From the NCBI GenBank assembly GCA_014871385.1, contig CM026421.1, positions 12,272,603 through 12,336,602 on the forward strand: DNA of 64,000 bases. Direction: 5' to 3'. The notes beneath the pieces were generated by a model. It had not been told where the DNA came from and searched no databases. It saw only the letters and a program-made list of their open reading frames with translations. Shown here piece after piece: positions 24,800-36,112 of the stretch (its first letter is position 1; each line of letters opens with the position of its first letter). A program made the position numbers and the translations under genes. This DNA is from Ceratodon purpureus (lineage: Eukaryota; Streptophyta; Bryopsida; Pseudoditrichales; Ditrichaceae).

Positions 24800-26320
24800 C
24801 TCTACCCACTTCAACCAACCTTAATCTGCAAAACGAACAAAGAGCACACATCAGCACGACTTCAACTCCAATCACTAGCAGGCCCACGAGCAAGAACACA
24901 TGAAACTCCTCACCATTGAAGCACACAACGAACCTAAACCAACACACGGAACCAACCTATCACAAACCTCTCCCATAGACACATTCACCATCAATGCTCC
25001 CCACCTAACCACACAAATCACCTACAATGATCAACAACCATCCACCCGCCCTAAACATCCACTCAACACCACCAGGCACTCACATTCTTCACTTGTCCAA
25101 CGCCATCCAAACCCACTCCGTCACACTAGAAAGATCACAAGAGACAGTCTAAGACAGATCAAGCGCCTAACCGAACTCACAATGTGATAAGAAACGACAG
25201 ATCAGACCTTATAACCAGCCCACATCGAGGCGAAATTTGAAACTCAACTACCATCGTCATCTGAAATTAGAATTCCAACCTTGTCAACGCGCCATGGTTT
25301 TGCAACGTGGGCCCGTTGTTTCACTGTTCATGCCCAATCTTTGCAGTCCGTTGCACAGATAATTGCTGCATCGGAGCTCGAGCTGGTGCCATCGATCTCC
25401 TCTAGCCGCTAGCAGGTCCATGTATACATGGTTGAATCATGTCCGCGCGCATGCGGCAGGCTCTCTGATTTAGCAACCCCGTGAAGGTAGAACCCATGGC
25501 AACGCAGTCAACGCCGCGACGTCCACTGTTGCGCGATCCCCACGCCGTGCCGCGTTTAGCTGATCGCTACAGCGCTGTTCTAAATGCTGGCGGCGCGCTG
25601 TGCTAGACTTCCCGAGAATGCTCTCTCCGCTGATCGTCGTCCCGTTTCCTCCAGATGTGCTCGGCTCTGAAGTCTTCGATCGCTTCGGATGAGCATCCAG
25701 CGATCTCAAAGATGGCTAAATTTTGCAGAACAAACTACTACCAAAATAGTGGGACTGCTGCGTCTACAGATGAAAAAATAAAAAAATACAAATTGAGAAA
25801 ATAAAATAATGAAGTTTAGCTAAATTATGGCATATCATGTTGTATGATAAAGCCATGTCATGAAGTGGTTTTTAGGGATATCATCATGGTATCATTTTAA
25901 TATCTTTAAGGTATTTGATTGTAGATTTATTGCTAGTGGTGTATACAAAAAAAAGATGAACATGTAATTCCACAAAGTACCAAATAATAATAATGTAGTG
26001 GATTTGTTTAATTATCAAAAATGAAAAGAAAAGTAAAAAGTACAAAAAATGTGTGTTTTAATCAAACTTTAATTTATCAATTTCAAATAAGAGTTCGATT
26101 TCAAATGAGAGAATAATTAAGAGAGAAATATGTGAACTCATTTAAGATTAAGCATCAAGAAAAAAATAAAAATCTAATCACTATGACATAATTTTATTTT
26201 TTAAATATCAAAGTTTTTATTATACTTTAATTATGAAACAATTCTGAGAATGTCAATCAACTTTTGAATCTCTATATTTTTCTTTAATTGACAATGTCAA
26301 AATTTCATGTCGAAGCTTTC
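24800..26320. other. Upstream region of the DUF3455-like gene and intergenic DNA
   Basis: Contains the presumed promoter of the gene that starts at 24778, a CA-rich stretch to about 25190, a GC-richer block at 25260-25700 without a convincing coding frame, and AT-rich DNA after that. Confidence 0.35.
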
Positions 26321-26329
26321 AAAGATTAA

Positions 26330-26698
26330 CTATATCTTTTCATTCCTAAGTAATAAATATAATATAATGAAGATTTCGATAATAAAAGAAAACGTCATAA
26401 AAACAATAAGATAATTGTTATCCTTTTGTAATATATAGACATCATCTTCAAGAGTGGCAATTGTATTCTTGAGATTGCGTGTTTTACGTTGAATACGAGT
26501 CATATTAACTACAGCATTACCCAGTTCATCTCCAATATTATCTAAGTTTTCTCTGATATCATCCAATTCTTCTCTAATATCATGGAATTCATCTTGAACA
26601 TCCAAGTCATCTTGAACATCCAAGTCATCTCCAACGTTCTTCTCAAATATCATCGAAGTCATCTCCGACGATTCATTCTTTTCATTTTGACCCTCCAT
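26330..26698 (-). CDS. Possible small coiled-coil protein with C-terminal membrane segment
   Basis: An ATG-initiated single-exon frame of 122 residues in otherwise AT-rich DNA. The N-terminal half is acidic and polar with repeated heptad-like units (DDLDVQDDLDVQD, REELDDIRENLDNIGDELG), the middle is basic (RIQRKTRNLKN), and the last 25 residues form one hydrophobic helix (YLIVFMTFSFIIEIFIILYLLL) followed by RNEKI. That is the layout of a tail-anchored membrane protein. No family is recognised, and an AT-rich chance frame is possible. Confidence 0.35.
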   Translation of the reverse strand: MEGQNEKNESSEMTSMIFEKNVGDDLDVQDDLDVQDEFHDIREELDDIRENLDNIGDELGNAVVNMTRIQRKTRNLKNTIATLEDDVYILQKDNNYLIVFMTFSFIIEIFIILYLLLRNEKI

Positions 26699-26709
26699 AT
26701 TAGAGTATT

Positions 26710-29700
26710 AATGATCTAACACAATTTAATAAGAATAAATATAATATATTATATATAAGTAATCAAGTATAAAAGCTTATATATAATATAAATCAATAAG
26801 AGATTATATAAAAATAAATAAACAATGTTCTTCAATGATTTCAAACTTCAATTATATAGCCTTATACAAAGTAAAAAACCATAAAGTGGAAAGTAAAAGA
26901 GTCAACTAGTAAAAAATAAAAGAGCTGGCTATAATTTGTGTTTAGCCTAGTAAAAAGTTAAAGATATACTTAAATTAAAGTAGAAAACACATAAAATCAT
27001 AATATCAAGTAAAAAAACATAAATAAGAATAATTTAGAAAAAAACTTAATTCAAAGTTGATTATAATAATATAGAATAACTTCAAGAAAAGTACAATTGA
27101 TGTTTTTAACAAGAATATATTTAGTTTATAATAATTCAATTTTTGCAATAAAGATGAAACTTCAACATAACATTTTTTTGAATTTTTATGGATTTCGATG
27201 TGGACATAAATTTTTTTGAAAAGTCTGTCAGGTTTGAGTTGTTGTTAGGAGCTTGAGCAGGTGCTTTTATTGGTTTCCCACATAGATGTTGATTTAAGTA
27301 CATGGTGGTATTGAAATGAATTTCTTGCAATTGAGATCGATTGACTTGGGTGGGGTTTGGATTTTTTGTTTAAGAGCTTCCCAAGTTCTTCTTTGTCAAA
27401 ATTTTAAGGAATGAAATCAGTATGGCAACAAAAGTTCAACATCTTGGGTTTAAAAAAAGAATTTTCATTTTACTTGGTTATGTAAAACTTTTTTGTACAG
27501 CTTGAATATACTGTATGTTGAAATGAAAATATGAAAGTAGAGGCAATATCAATACTTGTGTCACCTTGTACAGGAATGAAATATTTGCAAACTGTAACAG
27601 AGCAAATTCTTTCAATATGAATTGTTTCAATAACTACTATTGCTTACAGAGTACTATCAGTGCAATAGCTCATGATTACACATGACGTCTCTAAACGATC
27701 TTAACTTTCAATGCAGCTGCTACGACCTAGTTGTTCTTGTTCAGAAGTCCGTGTCTTTGCCACCCTGGACTGCGGACTGATGAGGCTTGGTTTTTCCTTT
27801 TTCTTGCAATTAAATTTGTTCATTTACTCCACCCAAAAAAAAAAAAAAAAAAAAAAAAAACTTCCAATGATACAATGTGCATTGTTCCTCCCATCCCAGT
27901 GAAATATGCAGAATTCTCTATATTTTGCATCATTGTCTTCTCGCAAGGTCATCTAAGGCACTTACCTGTAAACCCAATTTGGGTTTTGGGGGATATGGGA
28001 AGCTTAGACAAAGTAATCAAAAGTAAAATATTGGCGTAAAAGTCTTTGAGGAAGAGAATTTTATTGCATGGCTAATTTGTGTGATTTTTTTGGATGAATT
28101 TAGGATTCATTGGGAATTTTTCATTGATGACCTCGTTTTCTCTTCAAATTCAAGCAGTTAAAAAAAAAGTTATTTTAAAGATTTATTTTTAAGTTGTAAT
28201 GTGTGTTGAATCGAGTTCTTACACAAATTACCAACTTACCGAAGTTGTAGTATACATGGGTTTTGTAAGGTCATGTTTCAAAATTTGACCCAAAAAAAAG
28301 AGTCCTATAGTCCACTTTGGTCTTTAAAATCTCACAAACAAAGAAAAGTTAACGGCCCAACTTGGTATTTGAGTAATATATCAAGTTAATTTTAAGATCT
28401 TATAGCTTAATTTACCAAAAAAAATGCTTTAATTGAGATTTAATAGGTATAAAGTGAAAATGAGTTAATTTGGTTACTTTAGCTCTAAAAGCAATTAAGT
28501 ACTTTAAGGGTTATCCATTTGTAAATTTTTTTCCTCTCTGTCATAAATAGATCAAGCTTAGAAGTGAACATGCATTTAAAATAACTTATATACCAACCTC
28601 TCGAACTGGATTTAAGCACCGCAAGCACTTGGGTTGCTAGAGCGAATGCCCTAAGGCTTGCAAAGGTACATTCTCAAGGCACTATATAGTAGATTTAGGA
28701 TTTGTCAAAATCCCTCCATCGACTCTCGAGCATGGTTGGAGGACTTGCTTTTGGAGGGATGGAACAAATACGTGCTTCTATTATTATGTTTGTGTAGGGC
28801 CCTACTTCTTCTCAAGAGGACCTCTATAGGATAAATGGGGCTTTAAGCCCCAAATTTGGCAAAAAAAAAAAAGAACCAGAAAATGTCATTCAAAGCTTAA
28901 AATTGGAAAGGCCAAAAAATTTGGTTCCAACCAAGCATGGTATTCGAGCAACGTTTGTTGGGGAGAAATCAAGAGACCCGTAGGTTTGGAGAGACATGTC
29001 CATGCATGATCAGTAAAAGATGTACATGAATAGCCCATGCTTCGAGGGGCTCACGGGCTGGGAGGGCGTTCTATGCGAAGGGTGTGGGCGAAGCCCGTTT
29101 CAAGCCAATGGGCGACGTCCCTGCCTGGGAGCCCCAATAGGCAGGCGTTCCTGTGTAATTCCCCAACCACCCTTCAAAATGCCCCTATTCATGCTGCTCA
29201 AGTTATTTTGCAGGGCGAGTTTTTATCGATGGGGGAAATTTCACTGGAAAACCTGGAAGGAGTCATCCCCTTCGCACCGCCCATGCCTTGAATCTTTTAT
29301 CACTCCTGCCAGGTCTGACATTTGGAATTATAGAATATTAATTATTCTATTTAGGAAGAGCTGATTGGTTGAATTTCATTGTATCATTGATTCACTCTGA
29401 TTCAGTCATTCACGGTTTAAGGTTCAACCATGACCAACAACTAGTATAAGTTGGGTTGTTAAGAAGAAGAGTCTATTGATTGCAAACAGGTCCTGGACAC
29501 TTTTCACTTTCAAAATTCATAATTAATTGGATCTTCGCAATTTAATTCTGGAAAATTTTGCAATCTTCATCAATCTTGTTGCGCTATACTGCTATGTTGT
29601 TGACCGGATCAGCGAGTGATTCGGTGCAAGCTAGGCAGCCCATCGTCGTGAGTCTTGAGTCGTGTCTCGGCATGCAGGGGGGGTAGGTCACCATCGTGCA

Positions 29701-30340
29701 TCTGCGGGACGACCAGGAGAGTGTTTCTGGGCACTGGCAACTTGTCAGTGGTCCAAATCACGCACCAGAATCAGAACTTTGTAGCGCTCGCTGGTGCACG
29801 TGGGAGACGTGTTGCAATGGCCCTTGATTATAAAGTAATTCTAACTTCTAATTGACTGGCTTCGATGATTACAGACTCTACAGACTGGGAATATAGCTCC
29901 AGTGTGAGACTAAGTAAGGTGGAGACTGGTACTGTTAAGACAATTAAACTAAACTGCTAAACTGCCGGAGTGGGGCTTCCACTACTAGGTGATGTGACAC
30001 AAGGTGGAACCTCCACTACTTGGTCTGGCGGCTGTGACATGGATGGCAAGTACGTTTGAGGATGAGGTCGCCTATATGTGTGTCTCATACCAGGGCCACA
30101 CCAAGCCCTCCAGCAGCCCCAGCAAGGACAAAATCATAGAACACCAGCCCGTGAAAGGAGGGCTGGTGCTGGAGTGACTGGAGCGGCTGGAAGCAGGGGA
30201 GAGGGGTGCTATCAGGCTGTCAAGTAGTTCCAACAGATTAGTGACGAGCAGGTGGTGAAACTCGACCCCATCCACTACGTCTTCTCGATTCCCGAGGCGC
30301 CTACTCTAGATCGATTGGCCGTCCGTTGAGAAGAATGCTT
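26710..30340. other. AT-rich intergenic region, no gene seen
   Basis: About 3.6 kb with only short chance frames. It contains a 26-A tract at 27835-27860 and a small ggggctttaagcccc palindrome near 28839. A GC-richer patch at 29040-29290 has no recognisable product. Confidence 0.4.
27835..27860. repeat. 26-bp A tract
   Basis: A homopolymer run. It might mark the tail of an old retroposed copy, but no target duplication or parent sequence was seen. Confidence 0.85.
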
Positions 30341-30394
30341 TTTCCGAATGCTTCTTCACCACTTCTGTCTCATACACAAGCTCTCTCATTTCTT

Positions 30395-30762
30395 GGGGTT
30401 GGATTCGCCATCTGAGCCCATCGCAAGGCGATGCCAACGAGGCGGTCCACTACATCCGCAACCTGGGCAACTCTTAGTGCTGCCAGCAAAATTGCGGCGG
30501 GGACTTTTGCACCGTTATGTTCCAGAACGGAGGCGCAAGGGTGCTCATCTGCGGGGACTGCAACAAGTGTACCACGTGCTCCACCGCCGGCGGGACGCTC
30601 AACAATGTGTTGGGCCAGTGGACTCGCAATGTCGGTGGCACGGCTCGCGTCTCTGGAAACGAGAACGCTGATGGATTTGCTTTTGTGATCGATATTGCTC
30701 GCCGTGTAACCAATGGCATTGGAGCTCTGATCGAAGATATCGAGTTGAAGACTCGCATTTGA
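30395..30762 (+). pseudogene. Fragment of a Cys-rich, probably secreted protein gene
   Basis: A coding-like frame running from about WIRHLSPSQGDANEAVHYIR through a Cys-rich centre (ICGDCNKCTTC) to RRVTNGIGALIEDIELKTRI. No signal peptide or proper start is attached, and the frame looks broken, with about one break. The composition (nine Cys in about 60 residues, Gly and Asn rich) is that of a small secreted defence-type protein. The family is not recognised. It may correspond to the later exon missing from the gene that starts at 63056, since that exon ends VTGVLK and this piece continues AVHYIR; this is a guess. Confidence 0.45.
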
Positions 30763-30782
30763 ACATGAGTGACTAACGAACT

Positions 30783-30913
30783 ATGTTATTGCATGGACGA
30801 GAGGGCTTTACGGTGGGTGATGCACTCCCACCTACCTACCGAGTGCGATAGCACGAGGAAAGTAGGTGGGAGTGCATTACACACCGTAAACCCTCGAGTC
30901 CATGCAATAACAT
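30783..30913. repeat. Long foldback (hairpin) of 131 bp
   Basis: Arms 30783-30835 and 30862-30913 are inverted repeats over about 52 bases with some five mismatches or gaps, around a 26-base loop. Each arm contains tgcactcccacctac. It could be a small foldback transposon or a young microRNA-type precursor; the sequence cannot tell which. Confidence 0.8.
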
Positions 30914-31034
30914 GACGTGGCCCACCGGGGGCCCGTCAAGGGCGTCCTCCAGTGATTTACGTACCATCCTCAGTTATGACGCCAGTGGTCTGGAGGTCGA
31001 TTCCTCGTTCCGATGTTGGTCTCGCGTAGTAGCA

Positions 31035-31074
31035 CGTCATAATGCACCCGTAGGTCGTCATAATGCACCCGTAG
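31035..31074. repeat. Two-copy 21-bp tandem repeat
   Basis: The 19-bp unit cgtcataatgcacccgtag occurs twice with a period of 21 bp. Confidence 0.8.
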
Positions 31075-31089
31075 TGTTGCCTGTAATTA

Positions 31090-33270
31090 GATAACGGTGG
31101 GTAATTCACTCTCTTTTGGCCAATCACAAGCCCGAGACGGGCCCCCCGGTGGGTTACGATCCGTTGAGTGAACCGTGTGCTTTTGGTGTCGTCAAACTAT
31201 GTGCCGGATGCTTGCTCGTTTGAACGAAACGTAGGTCAGTATCAGGCTGAGCCCATGTGTGTTGGTTTGCGTAAACTTAGACGTACTAGAACAATGATTA
31301 AACTCATATGAATATGAACATCAGTTGGAAATGCATGTGAACATCAGTTGGAAATTGGATGAAGGAGATCAGTATCGGACAGTGCGGTTACAGTGAAGCA
31401 TTTGCTACTCTTCGTCATTTACTTTTATGCTTGTTTACATCCTTTTGTGATCACTTGCTTGTTGCGAGTTAATAAAGACGACATCGTGTTTCTTTGTAAT
31501 ACTTCAGTCGTGACGAAAATCATTTTGCTTTACTTCAGCTTGCTTGTTGGTCAAGTTTGTTGTTAGAATTTATTTTTTCTTTTACTTTTACTTAACCACG
31601 GAATTGGTAGAATGTTCTAGGGTGATAGGAGAGGAAATATTCAGTAGATTGTTCCTGAAGCAAATGTTTGGTAGATAATCAATGCGGTGGAATGTTCTGG
31701 GAGTAACTCAAAACGAAACCAATATTTATGAAGAATCGTCTAATTTAATCTAATGACGATGAGTTCATTGCTTGCAAATCAAGCGATCCCCCTGATTTAG
31801 CATCCTTTTATATTTGATCTTGATGATCCATGTTGATTATGCATCAAAAGTCTTATGAGATGACACCCGTCCTCCGCAACACTTTGCATCTCCTTCAACT
31901 CTTGGACAAGTATAAGATGCTTCGAGGGACCGACCTTGCTTGCACTCACAAGTTTTGTACACACGAGTTTTCAAAGATCTTATTTGATTTGACCAAGCAC
32001 TCCGATTATGAAATTCGGAGCCTTGCTTCATCATTTCAAAAATTAAGGTTTAGCATGCCTAATGAAAAATGCATTCATTAGATTTGATGAAGGAAAGTTG
32101 AGGCATTCAAAAAAAATGTTCATGAATACATTTGATATAGAATGTTTATAAACAAATTCCACAATATGTACTTGTAAATACATTTTACAATAGACATTTG
32201 GAAACACATTTGACAAGATCATTTGTAAATACAATTGACATTATACAACTTTTGGAACACATCTGGATTACAATTTTCTGCCTGGTACACATTCCAGCGG
32301 AGTTCTGTCCCCAAAAATATTGCCAGTCTGAATTTCTCGAAACATACACAACTCAGAAAGTTAATTGACAGAGCACAAGCACTTACCCTACGGTGCACAC
32401 ACATTGTTCTTGAATCGAGGGAATTCGAGAAACTACGATGAAAATGTAACTGCCGGGTCGCATCTCTGCTCATGACTTGAGATGTACACAACTCACTGGA
32501 CAGGGGTGGGGAATAGTGTTTTCCAGAGTAGAGTGTGTATGAAAGGGAGACCCAAAATTATCGTAGGTGCAATTCAAAGGGCTTACCCTGGTTTCCAACT
32601 TCCAAGTTCCATAAGTATCTGTTGCATGCATTTAAGTGACCTTTCCTTTAAATTGTAGCCTGGTAGTATGTGCAAATTGAGCGAGCTATCGCCTTGGCCT
32701 TGTGTGGATGTAGTGTTGATAACACGATGAAGACAAGTCTAGCAGGCCAATAACTCTAATGCTTTAGCCGACATTTTACTATCTCTTCTCAGTTGAATAT
32801 TTATAATTAATAAGCACTGCACTCAGCTTTAAGTCGATGAGTCCACTGGGAATAAGAGCCAAATTTGTTTTGGAACATGAATTTTTTTAAAGGTTGTCGA
32901 ACCATCAGATTACCTTTTAGCATTTATCGCTGTTATGCAGCTTCCACTGTGCAAGTGCCTGTAACTCAATTGACAGATTAGAGAACAAAATTTGGATTAA
33001 GAGCAAGTAATCAAGAGTGTGGAGATAAGGGCTCCACGGTTCTCGAGCGAGCTCCCAGCGCAACTTAGGCAGCCATGGCTGACACATTGCTCACAAAGAA
33101 ACCAATTAAGCAACTTGTCCCTTCGTCAACTCAGTGTTATTAAGAGCAGCATAATGTACATGGGACACTGATCAAAGAACAGTAAGGCGACGCACGAGCA
33201 GCTAGGGTAAACGCAGGGTCGCCAAAACGATAATGAGAGAATATAACTCAATACAGAACAGAGCACTAAT
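31090..33270. other. Intergenic region, no gene recognised
   Basis: No coding frame with a recognisable product. At 32100-32250 there is a degenerate tandem array of units like tttgtaaatacattttacaa (roughly 30-40 bp period). Two near-copies of atcagttggaaat lie at 31320-31350. Confidence 0.4.
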
Positions 33271-33281
33271 CACAGCCCTCA

Positions 33282-33760
33282 CTAGCTGATTCCAGGACGG
33301 AGCTTAGCAATGAAATGCAGCAAGATCAGCTTCTTTGACTGTGAATATGCACAGTTCACGATTGATTCCATTGCATAACGATCAGTTTTGGAAGATTCAA
33401 CAATCCGTAACCATATTCCCTTCCATGGCTTTCTTTTAGGGTTAACATGAACAAAGCAGGGCAATTGCCTCCATACTGGCATCAGAGAGATTCAGAACAG
33501 GAAGAAAATTCATGGAGCTCACCTGCTTGCTCTTGGGCGTCACCATAATGTCAATCATCACGCCCGGATAGCGATTCTTAAACAACTAAATAGCAGGAAA
33601 GAAGAGTAGATTGTGGCAGACTCCTTCAGAGACGAAACACCGGCACTGTCACACGTCGTTCCGAATCATGGTTCATAAAGGTGGAAATCTTCGGCATGAA
33701 CACGGCAGGGAAGCCCAAGTACCCAAACTCATTCTCGCCATCGCGCGCAGGAATGGAATC
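33282..33760 (-). pseudogene. Coding-like exon scraps of an unidentified gene
   Basis: Three minus-strand stretches look coding: 33757 to about 33630 (DSIPARDGENEFGYLGFPAV), 33582-33528 (NRYPGVMIDIMVTPKSKQ, bounded by TTTAAG and a CAG|GTGAGC donor) and 33482-33282 (KPWKGIWLRIVESSKTDRYA, ending in a stop). They could be exons of one gene, but phases cannot be settled. The RYPGVMIDIMVTP part is faintly like the start of glycosyltransferase-9-type proteins; this is not a firm match. No full gene can be assembled. Confidence 0.3.
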
Positions 33761-33795
33761 CTCCGAAAAACAGCGACTAGAAAACCAAGAGCTTA

Positions 33796-33835
33796 CTAGA
33801 CTGTAATGCTTTAAAATTGAAACATTATAGTCTAG
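33796..33835. repeat. Short hairpin
   Basis: Arms ctagactgtaatgcttt and aaacattatagtctag are inverted repeats with two differences around a 7-base loop. Confidence 0.6.
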
Positions 33836-35703
33836 AAGAGCAACATCTGTAGTTTTCTGCCTTCTAGCCCATTAAAGATTCAATTATATTATGTGGAGGT
33901 TACAAACAGCATACCGACTCCCTCGGCCAGTGAATATTTTACACTAAGTCCAGCCCATGACAAAACTTGTGCAACCTAAACAAGACACGTCCAGCCACAA
34001 GCATATACTTGTTGTAGAGATTAGAAGTGTTTTGTAAGTGATGTGAAAATCAGCTATTCACTCTACGAAATGGAAGTATCGCGTTCTACTTTAGAAAAAA
34101 GGATGAGGCAGTAATTTGTGGTGAGGAGAGGAAGTTTCTTGAAGGGAACTTCCGATGGAGTGGAGCTGGTGCATCCTAAATGATTTCTATAACGATGCCG
34201 TCCATCACCTGCTTTGCTCAGGAATCGTGAACAGAAATCAAGCCGAAGCTAGGGACAAAGAATTCAGCACTGTGTGCCATGCTTTGACGAATTAAACATT
34301 CATTACATTTATTGTACGCCATGCATTTTACCTCGACATTAGCAAGACGACACTACACTCGCCACCAAAACCAAAACTACTTCAAAAGTTAAAACATCCA
34401 TAACTCTCTTAATACTTGATCAGATTCAACAATCAAACATTCTATTTTGAAGAAAAAAAACAAGATTAATATGCAGACACAAAAGTTATGGCCTTAATCT
34501 CCACCATTTAAAGGTTGGGCACTGGCATGATATGCGTATGAGAAAGGACTGTCTCAGTCCACTTTTTGAACACCCCCCTCTTTTGCCTTCGCCCCACACT
34601 CTGAGCACATGCCTTTGGCATATATTTAATCCAAATATTGGAGCATAGTCCCTTAAATCTTGCATAGAAGTTTACAAATACTTGTTCCGACCAATATTTT
34701 ATGTCCTTATATGTCCTTTTGTGAAATAACCGGAATCTGTCTCAAACCCCAATTAGTAAGAAAAGGAATCATCCGGACAAGGTCTCAATATTCTTTGGAT
34801 CTAAAATTTTGTAGAGAGTTGGGCAGTTGAGTGCAATGTTAATGGAAGGTATTAGTTTAAGGAAACCTCCCCCCCTAAGATAATAGTTGACAATAAAAAG
34901 TTCAATTTTGCTCAAATTTTTTAACACACCTAAATTAATAGAATTTTTTTTCACTTCTTCGAATGATTGATTCTAATATGATTAAAATGTTTATATAAAG
35001 ATGCCCAATGCATCAAAATTTCAAAAACCTCTTTAAAATAAGATGTGTAGTCTTTGTTAATTTATGGATCCGGAAAGGAGTTTCCAAGGAATGGTAAGGT
35101 CCGGAGGTTGGGTGTTGTGTGAGAATGCTTGCATGTGCCATCATTACTATGATGAGTTGGAAGAAAGAACTAGTAAAAGAAGAGGACATGGGCAAAAGAA
35201 GGACGGCTTGCATGGGAAGGAATGCAATGATGAAGGAAAGATATGGAGGATGAGTGGAGGGGTGGTGGGTGGGAAGGGGTGGAGTGATGGTGGGCGGGAA
35301 AGATTGAAATGATTATGTACAAAGGTAATACATGTGTTGATTTTAAGTACAAGATCTCCCAATACCTCTTCAGAATCTAGGAATTTTGAATAAAGCGAAA
35401 GAAGTATGATGGATGTGTTGTATCTTTGTATTAAGAGGTCGGGGCCGGTTTGAGAAAACAAGCGAAGCAATATCAGGGAATATTTTAATATTCATTCGGA
35501 ATATGCCATTTGCTCCACTGGAATCTTCTGAGAATCTGAAGGTCATAGGGGAATAAAGAAAATATTCCAATATCCGCAGGGATGTAGGTAATGCAAAAGG
35601 GTTTCGGGGAATGTTGTGTGCAGCTGTTTACAGTTTAGAATTTGGAATTCATCACGGTTTCAGGGTAAGGCCATGGCGTGGGATAATTAGAGAATCTCTT
35701 TAC

Positions 35704-35704
<1 letters not shown>

Positions 35705-35734
<30 letters not shown>
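35705..35734. repeat. 30-bp T tract
   Basis: A homopolymer run in AT-rich DNA. Confidence 0.85.
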
Positions 35735-35738
<4 letters not shown>

Positions 35739-36044
35739 ATATCCTTGTCAAGAATTCAATTTATTTCAGGTTAATTTGGAATTTATAATTTGACTAACAT
35801 CATCGACACATGAGGCAATACATTTAATTATCTTCATGCATTGGACAATAATTTGATTCTTGGAAAAGGAGTTAAACAGCCAGGCATCAACTACACAGCC
35901 GGGCATCAACTGTATTGGTTTTGCCTCTCAGGGTACACGGCAGCGTGAACTGAACTTACATAACTGAACTGTCGGGAGGTATCAATGGGTACTCAAAGGT
36001 ACCGGTATCAACTGCGGACTGGATTTGGGTATCAATGGGTAGGG

Positions 36045-36112
36045 TTTCTAGGGAATCTGTAGGGTTTTTAGGGAATCTGTAGGGTTTAGGAGGAATCTGT
36101 AGGGTTCTGCAT
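36045..36112. repeat. Tandem repeat with telo-box-like units
   Basis: Three to four units of agggaatctgtagggttt, each containing TAGGGTTT or a near match. Two copies of tatcaatgggta lie just upstream (about 35976 and 36030). Confidence 0.7.

Noticed and set aside
27835-27860. The poly-A tract as the tail of a processed retrocopy
   Set aside because: No target duplication and no recognisable gene copy precedes it.
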